A stretch of DNA of 38,800 nt from assembly GCA_000787465.1 (NCBI GenBank), contig JSYX01000324.1, positions 1 to 38,800 on the forward strand, in the 5' to 3' direction. Both the position numbers and the translations under genes were made by a program. Positions 9,754-22,000 of this stretch are shown in pieces. The notes beneath the pieces are model-generated. The model saw only the letters and a list, made by a program, of their open reading frames with translations. It ran no database searches and was not told the DNA's origin. The stretch's first letter is position 1, and each line of letters opens with the position of its first letter. Source of the stretch: Thermomucor indicae-seudaticae (taxonomy: Eukaryota > Mucoromycota > Mucoromycetes > Mucorales > Lichtheimiaceae).

Positions 9754-11551
9754 ATGCTATTCCGCGTATCACCACTGTTACGGTGGCAGTGCCACTCGCG
9801 ACGCGCATTCGCACATTGCAGCTTCCGAAATTTTGTCACGGCAACACCAAAGCCAACAAAAGAAGAACCTTCACCTTTGGCCAAGCATTTGCGTGATTCG
9901 ATCAAGGTTTTACTTTTTAACCTAGTCGTGGCTCGTTCGGGACCAGCTTGCACTCAATGTCGTCAAACGTAGCTTATTGGGCCTATTACCGTTGCACATT
10001 ACATGCGTCAAGTGTTACTGAATCCACTGAGTGGTTACTACATGTACGGCGAAGTCTTCGGTCGAGAGGGTGACTTTATAACTTCACCTGAAATAAGTCA
10101 AATGTTTGGTGAGGTAAACGTTATCCTTATCCATCGTTGGTTATGGATTCAGTATGCTTAGAAGAAAAAGTGAAGCTTGCAGGTATATGGTATTTGACAG
10201 AGTGGCTACGACTTGGAAAACCAGCAAAGACACAAATTATTGAACTGGGACCGGGAAAGGGGACACTCATGAGCGACATGCTTCGGGTAAGGGCGACAGC
10301 TTGCTTAGATACGTCGTTTTGAAGCATAAGTCTGACATATGGAGCGATTACTGCGTCTAGGCACTGTCAAGGTTTCCATATTTTTACGAGACCATTACTG
10401 GTGTGCACTTGGTTGAGGCCAGTCCAAGTCTTCGCAAGGTGCAGCGGGCTATGCTCACCGGTAGCTCGGGACACGACAATGCAGAAGAAAATGTAGAATA
10501 TGCTGAACGCACAGATGGTATACGGATCATGTGGCACGATGGAATTGAGCTTGTACCTGGTAATACTGTAGCACAGCTATCTAAACAATCTGTCTCTCTA
10601 ACCATGGTCGCGAGCAAGACAACTTCTCGTTCCTGATGGCACATGAGTTCTTTGATGCTTTGGCGGTGCATGCTTTCCAGGTAAATAGGGGATGGATTTC
10701 GCTTCCATCGAGCATCTGGTAATGTATCTGGTTCTAGAAAACGGAAGAAGGCTGGCGAGAGTTGCTCGTGGATATTGATGATACTGATGAAACGTAAGTG
10801 CAAGAGTCGAGGTTAGGGGAAGTGAACTTGGGTTGACGGACCGATTATTGTGTAGAAAGTATAACTTCCGCCTTGTAGTTTCTCCTTCATCGACGACAGC
10901 TAGCAAAGCATACATCGAAGACAATGAACGCTTTTCTCATTATAAAGTTGGCGATCGAGTGGAACTGTCGCCAGATAGCTGGCGACTGGGTAACCAAATG
11001 GCCCAAATGGTAGACAAGAACGGCGGCGCTGGTCTTGTCATCGATTACGGTCAAGATTATACTCAAGGAGACACGTTAAGAGTAAGAACAAGTTGCCTGG
11101 TTGAAAAGTACTTGATCTCTGACGCATTTGGGCAGGCGATAAGAAGACACAAGATAGTACATCCAATGAGCAATCCTGGAAGCGCGGATCTCAGTGCAGA
11201 CGTGGACTTTTCTTCTTTAAAAGAGGCGATGAAACACTCGACTGGTAAGGTGTACATGGAAAAATGAGAGGATACCTATGCTGAAGTTATCTTGCAGGTG
11301 TTACAGTGCACGGACCTATTACACAATCCAAGTTCTTGCAGTCGCTGGGTATACAGACCCGGCTGCAAATGCTTCTTACACATGCTAAAACGAATGCTAC
11401 ACGCGAAACAATCATCAGCAGCTTTCAGCGCCTGTTAGACCCGACTATGATGGGGCAGATTTACAAGGTTTTGGCATTCACAAAAGAAATTGATCCCAAA
11501 GGCAACCCGCCGGTCGGTTTTGAAAAATCGGATAAAGGAGTAGCCAATTAA
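9754..11551 (+). CDS. NDUFAF7: mitochondrial protein arginine methyltransferase NDUFAF7 (MidA/DUF185)
   Basis: Nine exons (9754-9906, 9973-10113, 10176-10286, 10361-10559, 10619-10680, 10738-10793, 10856-11081, 11136-11244, 11298-11551) give 436 residues in continuous phase. The N-terminus is basic and Ser/Arg-rich, as in a mitochondrial presequence. Family blocks appear in order: GDFITSPEISQMFGE, a SAM-binding loop ELGPGKGTL (residues 121-129), MAHEFFDALAVHAFQ (208-222), VIDYGQDY (302-309), the ADLSADVDFSSL block, and a C-terminal GVTVHGPITQSKFLQSLGI segment. Known role: symmetric dimethylation of an arginine of complex I subunit NDUFS2 in the matrix, needed for complex I assembly. The 3' neighbour on the opposite strand is the mitochondrial SAM carrier, which supplies its methyl donor. 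Confidence 0.93.
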
Positions 11552-12482
11552 TGAGATAATGGATGAGCATGCTGTAGGTAATACTGCGTTCACAAAAGAC
11601 ACACACTTAATGCATAAAGTTTTGTTTGTAGTATCGTATTTGACTTCATTAGTTGACCCCATCAACGACATGATACGATGTCCTCGGTTAATTTGTTCTG
11701 AAGTAAAAGTGCTGGTCAAAGCACGTCTGTATGCCGGAAAATGGATGATCACTTACTATCATTAGCCATGACTTCAGCAATTTTGCTATTCACTATGATG
11801 ACATCAAGGATTGCGATCTATTGGCACCTTATGCTACTCTTCGTATCGTAGCCGAAGCAACACGGTGCCCTTGTTGCTTGTTGGACTGATCTTCTTACAG
11901 CATTATCGAAAGGTATCACACATGTATGCGCTGGAGTCTTCGTCGCGTTGGCACTTGTGTGTGAGCCCGATGTCTGGATACTCCGGCAAAGAAAAAGGAA
12001 CTGAGTCGGCAATAGCAAAGCGAACGCAGGTGGCAGCAATGAATATAGTAGCCCCAAAAGGGAGTTCCAAAACGTCATTATTCGTTTCAGTATCTGTATC
12101 CACAAAAGCAAAGGATGCAGTGTGGAAACTGGGCTATACGCTGCCGGATGGGATGCAAGAAGAAGTGAACGCGAATATGCACTGTCGACGATTGTTCGCT
12201 GTTTCGACAGTGATTGATGAAATTTCCTTTTGGATTGATCAAACAGGCTTTTCAAAGGAATTGGCTTACCAATGAATGGAATAACGACTGAAGCTTTTCG
12301 TCCATTGTTACCATCATCCTGTGTCTCTGACATGCAAACAGTTGCAGGACGTATATCAGTTATGAAATGGCCACATTCTCCTGGTGATGGCTAGATCGCT
12401 TAGCAGTGAAGCAAAAGCAGAATTAGCTTGTCTCTTTTTCTGATGACGGTAACTTTTAGTGTTATATATACATGCTCTATGA
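11552..12482. other. region between convergent genes; possible small minus-strand ORF
   Basis: Overlapping open frames exist on both strands. The minus-strand frame 12333-11818 (171 codons) begins MSETQDDGNNGRKASVVIPF. It contains a good intron candidate (GTAAGC donor about 12279, ACAG acceptor about 12212) and hydrophobic stretches, but its frames do not resolve into one model. The plus-strand frame 11811-12275 is also open without recognisable motifs. I regard the region as mostly 3' UTR with an unproven small gene. Confidence 0.3.
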
Positions 12483-13633
12483 TTAATCGTGTAAAATGCG
12501 TAATTGTACAAGGCTCTTAACAGCTTTCTCGTAGACTCCAAGAAATATGCTGCCGCCAAGGGATATCCACATCACTCGAGGTCCGATACCGGCTAATAAA
12601 ACGCGAGGGCCTTCTTCTGCAATAATACGTTTAAAAGTGTGAATGATGCCAGTATTGACGTTATTTTGAGTCTGAAAATACGTGGAACAGATTGGTTAGC
12701 TATACAATACCACACAATACGGATCGCACGATACGACACTCACTTTTTGTAACAGCATGATCCGCGTTTTACAAACGTCGAGCGGAGTCGTCAGGGCCGC
12801 CGCTATACCACCAGCCACTGATCCCCATAATGCAGCCTCATACGGCTCAATTTGACGACCTTTACGCATTGCATAAGCCTTCTTGAAATATTCGTATAAC
12901 GGAAACTGTATGCATGTGAACGGAATCTCTCGGGCCACTGTCGAAAGAAATCCACGGTAGAATCCCAAGATACCCTCTGTCCGTAAAACGTGTTTAACTG
13001 CTGCTGAGGTGGACGCGAACTGTTTGGTCTGCATACGTTGCTTAATCACTTCTGTAGGCACACGGACGGTACAGGCGGACTAAAACCAACCAATCGACGA
13101 CTTGAGTTTGGGGAGCGGGCAACAGAACATTCACGCAAATAATTGCAATGTGTATGTACATACTATTTCTCCAAACGAAGCGGCAAACATGTGAATAAAA
13201 TGATGGTGACCAGGATTCTGTACCGACGCGCCGAGTACGCGTTTCATGGCTTCATATGTGACGAAAAACAACGATGCTGAATGCAATTGTCTTGAGCAAT
13301 GGTCCGCGAAGACACTTCCCCTTCTAATGCCGAGTTCCCTCCCTTTAACAACTTACCATTAGGAGCACTTCCGACAACAGCGGATAGCAAACCAGAATAC
13401 ACTCCACGAAATCCACCAGAAGCTACAAAACCTGCTTGCGATTGCAGTCGTGTCTTAATGGTATCTATGAACGCGGCATGTCAAAATCGTTGTTGAAGCT
13501 GCCAGCAGAAACCGGGCGTTTTACCAAGCGGGAATAGTACGGTATCTACAGCAGTTCCAGCAAGTGCACCTGCCAGCAGGGCTTGCCGTAGGTTTGCATG
13601 GTAATTCACGGTGTGCCCGCTTTCGAAACTCAT
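12483..13633 (-). CDS. PET8: mitochondrial S-adenosylmethionine carrier (SLC25A26/Pet8 type)
   Basis: Five minus-strand exons (13525-13633, 13357-13464, 13164-13276, 12744-13079, 12483-12671) encode 284 residues, the normal carrier length. The three mitochondrial-carrier repeats each carry the signature motif: [12 protein letters not shown] (Asp37), [12 protein letters not shown] (about 117-128) and [12 protein letters not shown] (about 208-219). Subfamily features match SAM carriers: a short N-terminus leading into [19 protein letters not shown], the segments [21 protein letters not shown] and FFVTYEAMK, then [18 protein letters not shown], and the C-terminal block [17 protein letters not shown]. 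Known role: imports SAM across the inner membrane in exchange for S-adenosylhomocysteine. It is convergent with NDUFAF7, a matrix SAM user, and divergent from the CK2 beta gene. Confidence 0.95.
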
Positions 13634-14485
13634 GTGCTTGCTTGACCTTATTTGACCCTGGTGTTTTTCGGGGACCCTCTCTTTTTCCAAAAAAAAGTTG
13701 GCGGCGTTACAATTCTGCTCAAACGATATAAAGACAGTGGCTGAAGGTTCGCAGGGACCATCCAGTAAATGAAAAGTTGCTGCAAAAATCTTAGCGGCCG
13801 GATCCTTAGTCGAGTGCCTATAGTAATAATGATGGGAATATTCATGTAGTGAGCAAGATAAAATGTCATTTCTTGCGGTTACTTGTGATTGCACAAAGAT
13901 TTCCCTATACAGGGCAGTGGTTACCCTGCATCAGATGCTCACAAGGGTTCTGTTAGGCACTCTACGCACGGATCACGAAGTTTTATAAACGACAAGGATG
14001 CTGTTTTCGTTTTAGCTAGGATACAGCTGATGCGCTGCTTCGTGTCAGATGGACATTATTGCAGCAATATATACTAGTTTTTCATATATGCATCCATATA
14101 AACTTTTTCCTTCAATCGCTCACTTTCAGTTATCCGAAGTCGAGAAGGTACAACCGAGTCGTCAACCATTGGGCTGCTCCTTTCAGAGGGCGAAAGTTCA
14201 GCCACAGAGACACGTTTCAATATCCGACGGGCATTCGTCCAGTTCTCTGAAAATTTCCAATACCTTCAAAGATTAGCTTTGCTTATCTTTACAGCCATTC
14301 CATAACCCAAAGTGAAGCGGTACGTGACGAATCCGGCGTCTAGGGTTGAGAATTTGAAGAAATAGCGGAAGCACGTTTGGCGTGGGCTGGATTGGAGAGC
14401 AGATGGAAAAATGGTCGTGGATTTATAATGATCATCAAGGATCCTTTGTGGGTCCGGGTTCAATTCGGCTTACTGCATAACTTTA
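13634..14485. other. divergent intergenic region between the SAM carrier and CK2 beta genes
   Basis: Contains the upstream regions of two divergently transcribed genes. Some frames are open, for example a plus-strand stretch of about 60 codons near 14355-14532 containing EARLAWAGLESRW, but none has a start, a consistent splice structure or a recognised motif. No TATA box or operator can be assigned with confidence. Confidence 0.4.
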
Positions 14486-15568
14486 ATGAATGGCGGGGGG
14501 CCTGCAATCACGTGTTTTTCCTGTGTGCCTAGCCGACTGAAAACGGTACAAGGAGACTGATTGTTTTGCTTTGCAGGATACCTAATCAGACGGAGCAGCA
14601 ACAGCCGGACCAGAGTAGTAAAAAGGCCAAAAGTAATTTGCTTTCTTTTAGTGACGCAGAATGGACCATCAGTGCTGATTTAGCGAACATCTATAGTGGA
14701 GGATATGAGCAGTGGTTCAGAAAGCGATTACGCAAAATACTGGATCGATTGGTTTCTCGAGACCAAGGGAAATGAATACTTTTGCGAAGTGGACGAAGAC
14801 TATATCCTGGATCGGTTCAACTTGACGGGATTGAGTCAAGAAGTCCAGCAATACTATTCAGAGGCATTGGACATGATCACGGACAATCTTGGTACAGTTA
14901 ATAGGACGTTTGAAAGAAAATACTCTGCATGTATCGCTGATTGCTTTTCTTTTTCTTGCGCGGAGAAGACGAGGAATCGCTGAATGATAAAGTGCGAGAG
15001 CAAATCGAAAAAGCGGCTCGTCATTTATATGGCCTGATTCATGCAAGATTCGTCATTACTACCCGCGGTTTGGCCAAAATGGTAAAAAACCAATATCATT
15101 TCAAGTGAGTATCCATCTGCTAATCTTCCATTACAGCTTGACAAATACAAAAAGGCAGATTTCGGGCGTTGTCCCCGTGTGCTATGCAATATGCAACCGT
15201 TGCTTCCAGTTGGTTTGTCCGACATACCAATGACAAAGACGGTCAAGCTTTATTGCCCCAAATGTGAAGATATCTACAACCCCAAGTCATCACGACACGC
15301 ATCCATCGATGGCGCCTACTTTGGTACATCTTTCCCACACATGTTATTCCAAGTTCATCCATCCTACATGCCGACAAAATCTTACGAGCGTTATGAGCCG
15401 AGGATCTTTGGCTTCAAGATTCATGAAATTGCTGAGCAACACCGGTGGCAAGATCGTGCACGTCAAGAATTTCAAGCAAGGCTAAAGGAAGAAGAAGAGA
15501 AAGGCAAGCAAAGATCAGGCCGATCATCACAGAGAGCCATAACAGCTGGTAACGGTGGAGACAAATAA
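14486..15568 (+). CDS. CKB1: casein kinase 2 regulatory beta subunit
   Basis: The core is unambiguous: exons 14697-14891, 14966-15081 and 15137-15568 encode [20 protein letters not shown], then [17 protein letters not shown], and end with a Glu/Lys/Arg-rich tail at TAA 15566-15568. The zinc site is C143, C148, C171 and C174 (RCPRVLC, LYCPKC), with the same 5/23/3 spacing as in known CK2 beta. The C-terminal FGFKIHE block and HPSYMPTK are also conserved. Two upstream exons (14486-14511 and 14577-14632) join in phase and would give a short Gln/Ser-rich N-terminal extension, 274 residues in total. These two are less certain. If translation starts at the conserved MEDMSSG, its ATG is split by the intron 14633-14696. 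Otherwise ATG 14705 would serve. Known role: dimeric scaffold of the CK2 holoenzyme. Confidence 0.92.
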
Positions 15569-16357
15569 AAAATCTTCATATCTAGCTTCTTCTTGATCTT
15601 TTTCTTTCTTCTCGGTTACATTTTTCGTTTCCCCGCAACACTATCGAATGAATACGAGTGTGCTTTCCTTCCCTCACAAATACTTGCAAGCATTCGTTAT
15701 GTTTGGGACGTTGATGTTTATCCACACCTCGCTGAGATTGAAGAAGAATTCGTGAGGATATGGAACACAAAGGATGCGATGGTAGAAAGAACGAAAACGG
15801 AGTGTATACTGAAACTTGGGAGTTTGTTCGAACTAAGTCCAGTATCGCCACCAGCTGAATCATGTGCATTAAGCTAGCCGTAGTATGTTGGATCATTGGC
15901 TTGAGAGGTCGCCGTAATATCAGATTCATCGGCTCACTCTGTCGAGAGCAATTTAATTTCAGATAGACTAGCATCTCATTGCATGACAGTTCCTAGACTG
16001 GAGACGGAACATTAAATCCTTTGGTGACATTATTCCAAAGCTAGATGTGTCCAATGGTCCACAATATCAACTATACTATATCAAGTAATTGAATCGAAAC
16101 CATCAACAAGAATCACTACTGATGAGTGATCCCATTTGAGGTGCTCGAGGTAGGAACGATGAAGGCCTATGAGGAGTGACAACAGCGCTAATAAAGATTG
16201 CTTCATGCGCGAATTTCCATTCCAACTTCCTGCAGTTTTTATGCAAAATTGCTTTGCCTTGTTTCTAGGAATGAAAGCAGGATCGATTAAATGCGGGGTT
16301 TTTTCCCATTCCCGGCTCGCCCGTATATACCCATCCTTTTGTCCAACAACTTTCTCA
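15569..16357. other. intergenic region with an unassigned ORF
   Basis: A plus-strand frame at 15593-15877 (94 codons, containing YPHLAEIEEEFVRIW) starts 25 bp after the CK2 beta stop. It has no recognised motif, and an equally long frame lies opposite (15582-15974). It could be 3' UTR or a small gene. The part before the AMPK beta start holds the promoter. Although the AMPK beta frame is open back to 16169, the MGNSTS context argues for the ATG at 16358. Confidence 0.35.
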
Positions 16358-17984
16358 ATGGGAAATTCCACATCAACGGAGAAGACTGTAAGCCATGGCG
16401 ATTCTGCGACGAAATCGACCAGCGGTGTCAATGTATCAACCTCAACTGGATATAACTTCGAGAAAGTCCCAGCGCCACCTGTAGTTACAGCCAGTACCTC
16501 AACGTCGTCGTCATCGCATAAACTTGCTAGTAACCATAACCGTTTACCGTTCCGGCCTTCGGTCACGGCACCCACGGAGGAACCTCATGATGTGCCAGAC
16601 ACTGCCACAAGTGATACTCCTCCGGAACTCCACAACGATTCCGTGAACCCTGATGACGAAGCACCTCGGTCTGCTGCTGCTGCTGCTGCTGATCGATCAG
16701 GCAGTAGTAGTAGCAGCGAAGATGCCAATGACAGCAGGATGACAACGACAACGACAGCGACGACACCAGCAGCAGTTCCGTCATCAAAAGCAGTTCCTGT
16801 GTCAACAAAAAGAACAGGTTGGGTTTCAAGTACCGGGAATGCCAGCCCATGGTACGGTTCCTTGTCGTCTTCGGCATCGTCACATCACCGAAGCGAGTCA
16901 GTGCGTGGACCGTATTATCGGACACGTGGCATGAGCATACATCGTGACCATGAAAACGAAGACGACGCGGCCTTATCGCAGTCGTATTCACAACAGACAC
17001 AAGCTGCGCAGCGTCTACCGCGGAGCAAAAGTACTCTTCGCGAACAGAAAGGTCAGTTTGTCAGACTTTCTGGGAAAGGACATAGTAGGGTTCGTCTCTA
17101 AACCTCTCTTATTGCTAGGTGTACCGACCATCATTACTTGGTCGCAAGGAGGACAAAGCGTATTCGTTACTGGTACATTTAATGGATGGAAACACAAGAT
17201 CAAACTTGTTAAAAGGTATACATGAAGGACGATAATGTGTTATATTACTTTACTCACTATAAAACAGTACGCATGATTTTTCGGTGGTTTTGGAGCTTCC
17301 TCCAGGGACGCATCGTTTAAAGTTTATTGTGGATGACGAGTGGAAATGCTCAAATGACATGGAGACTGCCACTGATCCTGAAGGAAACCTCGTCAATTAC
17401 CTCCAAGTGTTGGATGAAAATGAGGAACCAGTTGATGAATTTGGTGATAGCAGTATAGAGCAAGGTAAACTATACATATATGCTACGTCCGTTTGTGTCG
17501 GTGATTGTTCGACTAAGGCATTCTGTTCGACGACTAGATCTTGCAACTTCCAGACCTGCAACACCAACCGAAGAATACACATCAGAGATACCTGCCGAAC
17601 TTTTGGCGCTTGCTACGGCGATTTCATCCGAGGAGGATAGTGAGCAGAGTCGTCGAATTGCGGCAGAGTGGGAACGAGGCCGACCTCAACCACCATCTTT
17701 ACCCCCACATTTGGAAAAAGTCCTTCTCAATTCAGCTGCTGTCAGCGAAGAAGATAACTCGGTTCTTCCGGAACCAAATCACGTCATGCTTAACCATCTG
17801 TACGCGAGTTCTATCAAAGACAATGTCATGGCATTATCAACCACCACTCGGTATCGCAAGAAGGTAGAGTGAAACTTTCTTTGAAGTCAGGCATTGCAAT
17901 TTATACAAGATGTCTAATGCGACGAGTTCGTAGTACGTCACGACCATATTCTACCGACCTGTCTTTCCAAAGAATCAAGCTTGA
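16358..17984 (+). CDS. GAL83: AMPK/SNF1 complex beta subunit (glycogen-binding domain)
   Basis: Five exons (16358-17051, 17119-17215, 17268-17464, 17538-17863, 17934-17984) encode 454 residues. The N-terminus MGNSTS is an N-myristoylation signal, which fixes the start. Residues 20-230 are low complexity (Thr, Ser and Ala runs, including seven Ala), with a few basic patches. A CBM48/AMPK glycogen-binding domain follows: TIITWSQGGQSVFVTGTFNGW, then LPPGTHRLKFIVDDEWKCS and DPEGNLVNYLQV. The C-terminal ASC domain (LPPHLEKVLLN, PNHVMLNHLYASSIKDNVMA, TTRYRKK) continues in the last exon as YVTTIFYRPV. Acceptor 17538 is chosen because it keeps phase. Known role: scaffold joining the catalytic alpha and regulatory gamma subunits and targeting the kinase to membranes or glycogen. 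It lies downstream of the CK2 beta gene on the same strand. Confidence 0.93.
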
Positions 17985-18935
17985 GATGCAAGTGTGCGCG
18001 CATTGTATTCACGTTTTATTGTCTGCGTGCTGTTTCCCTGTCCGGCGCTTTTGCCTATTCATGTACCTTGAAGAATCTTGTTTCCTTGTACATTTTTGCT
18101 GAAGAGCTGACTACCACTATGCAGATAACTGTTCCTGTAAATACCATTTCCCAAATACAATCGTACCGGATCATTTTTATGGCTGAAGATATGAAAAACT
18201 TCGTTTATATTTGCAATTATTAGAGTCCGTTTTATTTATAACTCCAATGATTGTATAGCAGCTTCCACTTTTTGGAACGGTGTATTTGACGTAGCTATCA
18301 TTGATAAGCATCGAGAAAACTGTTAAATATCTATGTTGAAACAGTATTATATGGCAAAAGCGTATGCAGTCTCAATAGAAGGCCGTTTTTACCGTCTCGC
18401 TGACCGCTGTCCTAACCTTTTTAATTATGCTTCATTTCATAAGGTTAGGCCTTTCGCTCATTGCGTACAGTGAGCCCCGCTTTCCGTAACCGGTTAATGG
18501 GAATAGCTGAAACCTGTCATAGTTTTTTCAACACCCCACTCTTCCACAACTTGCAACGCTCAAGTCAGCCGTTGCCAAAATACCAAGTTCATATTAAGGG
18601 AGGCAAGTCAATATGACCCATGAATATATGCGGCGATACAAAAATAGTCTACGTTACCAAGATACAAGCGCATTCTTTTGCAAAATACTGGGTTATGGAC
18701 AGTTGTCAGGAATATGTCCTAATTGTAAAAGTACCTCCAGTTATCTGGGCTCCTGCTGTGCTTTATCGAAATGCGCGCCTCCTTCATCTACCATAAGCTT
18801 ACTATAGTTTTTGGGTACAACGTTTTGAAGGAACAAAATCACAAGCACAACAATATAACAATTTCTTTTGTTATAGCTTTCGTCTAATTGGTACGAAGTA
18901 CCCCATTCGGCGGTTTACTCGTTGCGAATACTATG
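17985..18935. other. AMPK beta 3' flank and gene-free sequence
   Basis: Short open frames only (for example 18613-18807) with no motif, splice structure or transposon terminus. I see nothing assignable here. Confidence 0.45.
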
Positions 18936-19054
18936 CACTGTGGGAAAGAATTGGGTGAATTTCCGGTGGAAACCGGTTCTGGGTGAAAACCGGGTGAAAG
19001 AGCTTAATGAGAACCGGTTTCCACCGGAAATTCACCCAATTCTTTCCCACAGTG
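18936..19054. repeat. perfect 45-bp inverted repeat (hairpin), likely MITE
   Basis: The arms 18936-18980 and 19010-19054 are exact reverse complements over all 45 bases. They begin CACTGTGGGAAAGAATTGGG and are separated by a 29-base loop. The interior carries repeated GGTGAA and ACCGG words, so the loop resembles the arm ends. TATG occurs immediately before the left arm and one base after the right arm, but there is no exact target duplication. Perfect arms in otherwise decayed intergenic DNA imply recent formation or strong constraint. Confidence 0.85.
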
Positions 19055-22000
19055 TTATGATACAACCAAGTAATCTATTGAATGATCTGCTGCCGATTTC
19101 GCAGGCTCTATATACGCCTTGTCGAAGTTCCCTGATCAGAACCGGCTCTCAATCCTTGGTTTTGCAACACCCGGTTTTTCCACAACAGGTTTCGGGGAGT
19201 CAAACGGTTGCGGAGAAGCGGGGATGACTGTAATGATATACAGGTTAATTGGTACGCTCGCCTTCAATAGTCATGCGGCTACGATAAACTTTCAGAAGAC
19301 GTTTCCTTTCTACTTGTTACGGATCGTGCACGCTGGTATTTCAGCATTGGAATAGGATAAGAGTATGAGTAAGCCATCGTGGCATTGTCAAGAAAAATCC
19401 ATAAATCCAAGTTCCCATTCTTGTGCAAGCATGATGAAGGTCAAGACCGAGCTGCTATCTGGGGTGCTAATCGGATCGCAGGAGATAATCCAAAAACAAA
19501 AATAATGAAATTTGCCAACGGCTTGAAAATGCTTCTCTTTCGTACTTTATTAAAAGAGTGTACCTTCGTACAAATATAAACGGTGACCATTCACGACGCA
19601 GTCATGTCCGACGTGACCTGCGCCGCCATATCAAGCAATGACGGCGACTAGCTACGGTCATGGACCAGTCACCCGACTTTGCACGCGTCCTTGACTGATC
19701 CTGAGTCGGTTGCGCGCCAGCAATTCAGTCTGGAGATGAAGACGTGGAGATGGAAGATGCGTTCTAGGAAACGGAAGAGGACCTAGATTGGATACATTGC
19801 GGCTGTTGAGATGGAGGGCACGTAGGAGCTGGTGTTTTGGGTAAATGCTCGTCATAAGCGTCGCCATTATACCCTTTCTTTCTATGTACATATTTCCTTC
19901 TTTCATCCAGTGTCCCATTTTGTTTTTTGTATATATTTCAATTTCATTTCTTTGTATATGTCATGTCCCCTTTAACGTACGTTTTTCATTGTGGAAATAT
20001 GGTATACTATTTATAGACCTACAGTAGCATTTGAGTTATCGCCAGCATTGCACATAGACGCGCTGTAACCAGTATCGGTGAACCTACGGTATCCGTTTGT
20101 GCTTCAATGCTAGATCTGGCCTGCGACATCCAGATTCGAATTGGCGATTAGTTTTGTCCATTCGTATCGACTATAGATCATTTGTCAAGAAAAACGATGG
20201 ACCCAAGGCTTTCATTCGGTGCTTCTATATACAGACTGTAACATTTACACTTGAAGATTGACATATATACAATAAGTGATTATACATGTAAAGATGTAAA
20301 GATTGGATATGTACAAAGATTAGTAAGGTAGATGCACATATGCAAAGATGGAATATGTACAAATATGATTACGTGTATACAGATGCATGCGAAGATGAGC
20401 TAATATGGATAATATAATGTGCAAAGATGTTATGTGCGGAACATGTTTACGGTTTGAATGAACAATTTGATGTAAGAGAATACTTGATCGTTTTGTGCGA
20501 CTTTGTAATGGCAGCTGGAGATTGAGATGCAGTGCCAATTTGAAGTTATGCAGCACAGAAAAACAAAGACAAGCCTTGGGAGGAAGCAGAATGTCTATGT
20601 ACCGTTGACAGAAAGATTTGGAAAGCAAACGGAGGGTTGGAAGAAGTATGGACGGGACCAGAGACCGATTGGCGGTAGACCTTGAATGTACGTAAAAGTG
20701 GCCAAGTAGACAGATGAACGTCGGAAAGAAGATACGCGCAGCAGCACCACGCCAGTAAAAGCATTCGTAAACAGAACGGTCGTCAAGGATCAGAGGAAGC
20801 ATGGAAACCAGACGCCATTGGGAGATTAGTTGCCCAGTATGTAACGTGGAGACCACAAGGAGATGATTGATGATTGATGCTGATGTAGGTCATGACGAAA
20901 CGAGAAGAAAAGCAAAGAGATATATTGACATAGGTATCGGATGATGATGATGACTCCAAGAGACCAGACCCGTCCATAAAGCCAGCGGTTCGCCTTCACA
21001 TATCTGTCCAGCTACAACCACCGTGACAAGACCACGCCCACATTCTACTGCTTCAAGTTCAGGTTCGGATCCTCACATCTGTGCCCCAAAGGATTATAAT
21101 GCCTCACATACAAATATGTGGGTCACGCAATCGCCCAGGAAGTTTGGAAGTGGCTAAATTCAATGCTGGATCCGAAGACCACTGGCGCACGTTTTCCACC
21201 CAACTATGAAGACGGTTGCAATTCGGAGGCTGACAATCATACTTAATGATATGCTCCGCACGCTCCACTAATGAACACACAACATGCTTTGGACGTTCCC
21301 TTCCTTCAAAGACAATAGTAATGAGCCAAAGCCGAGCCACAAGGTCTGTTCGTAACGTAAAGTAAACTTCGAGTGTCTCATTTGATGATGAGAAAAGTGA
21401 AGATGAGAGTGGAAAGAAGAACTGAGAAAAAAGAAATGAGAATCCCTCCCAATTTATACCCGTGAGATTCCATGACAACTGCTGATGGCCATGGCCAGAG
21501 AACCATCACCCTAAGCTCAATCTGAACGAATAGGAACTAGCTGAAGTTATGTATCGCATGCATAATCCAGGATCGTGTCAAACCTCGCCTCGCATGCTTG
21601 CATAGTAACACCTTGGCCTGAAATTTCAAGCGTAGTCAAAGCCTCGTCACAGAATACTATCAAAACATTTAGGACTATTTGGTAAATCAGACATCCTGCT
21701 AGTGGGATGAGCAAAGGAACTTTCGAAGAGTGAACATATGTGCAATCGTTGCAAAGTATTTGGAAAATATTCCCCATGTGCCGAAAGTTCGGTGCATTAC
21801 AAGCCTACCCGTCGATATAAACAAAGGCTCGTGAACTTCCGAAAGCCGCTTCTTGATGCAACGTTAAATCTCATCGAGTATCGGTCATGCCAACCTCTAA
21901 GGAAGTGAATTGAAATAAAAGCCTTGACAATGTCGAAAAAGATTGATTGTGGGGCATACAAGAAAAGCTTCTTTGGATCCCACACTGTCGATGGATCCAA

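Noticed and set aside
11811..12275. Plus-strand 154-codon ORF between NDUFAF7 and the SAM carrier
   Set aside because: It overlaps equally long frames on the other strand, with no motif or splice support. Kept only as part of the unresolved intergenic region.
14353..14535. Open plus-strand frame (containing EARLAWAGLESRW) upstream of CK2 beta
   Set aside because: No start codon, no in-phase splice to CK2 beta and no recognised family. It overlaps the proposed CK2 beta first exon in another frame.
16169..16357. N-terminal extension of the AMPK beta subunit from an upstream in-frame ATG
   Set aside because: The MGNSTS sequence at 16358 is a myristoylation signal that requires Gly at position 2, and the upstream codons read like untranslated sequence.
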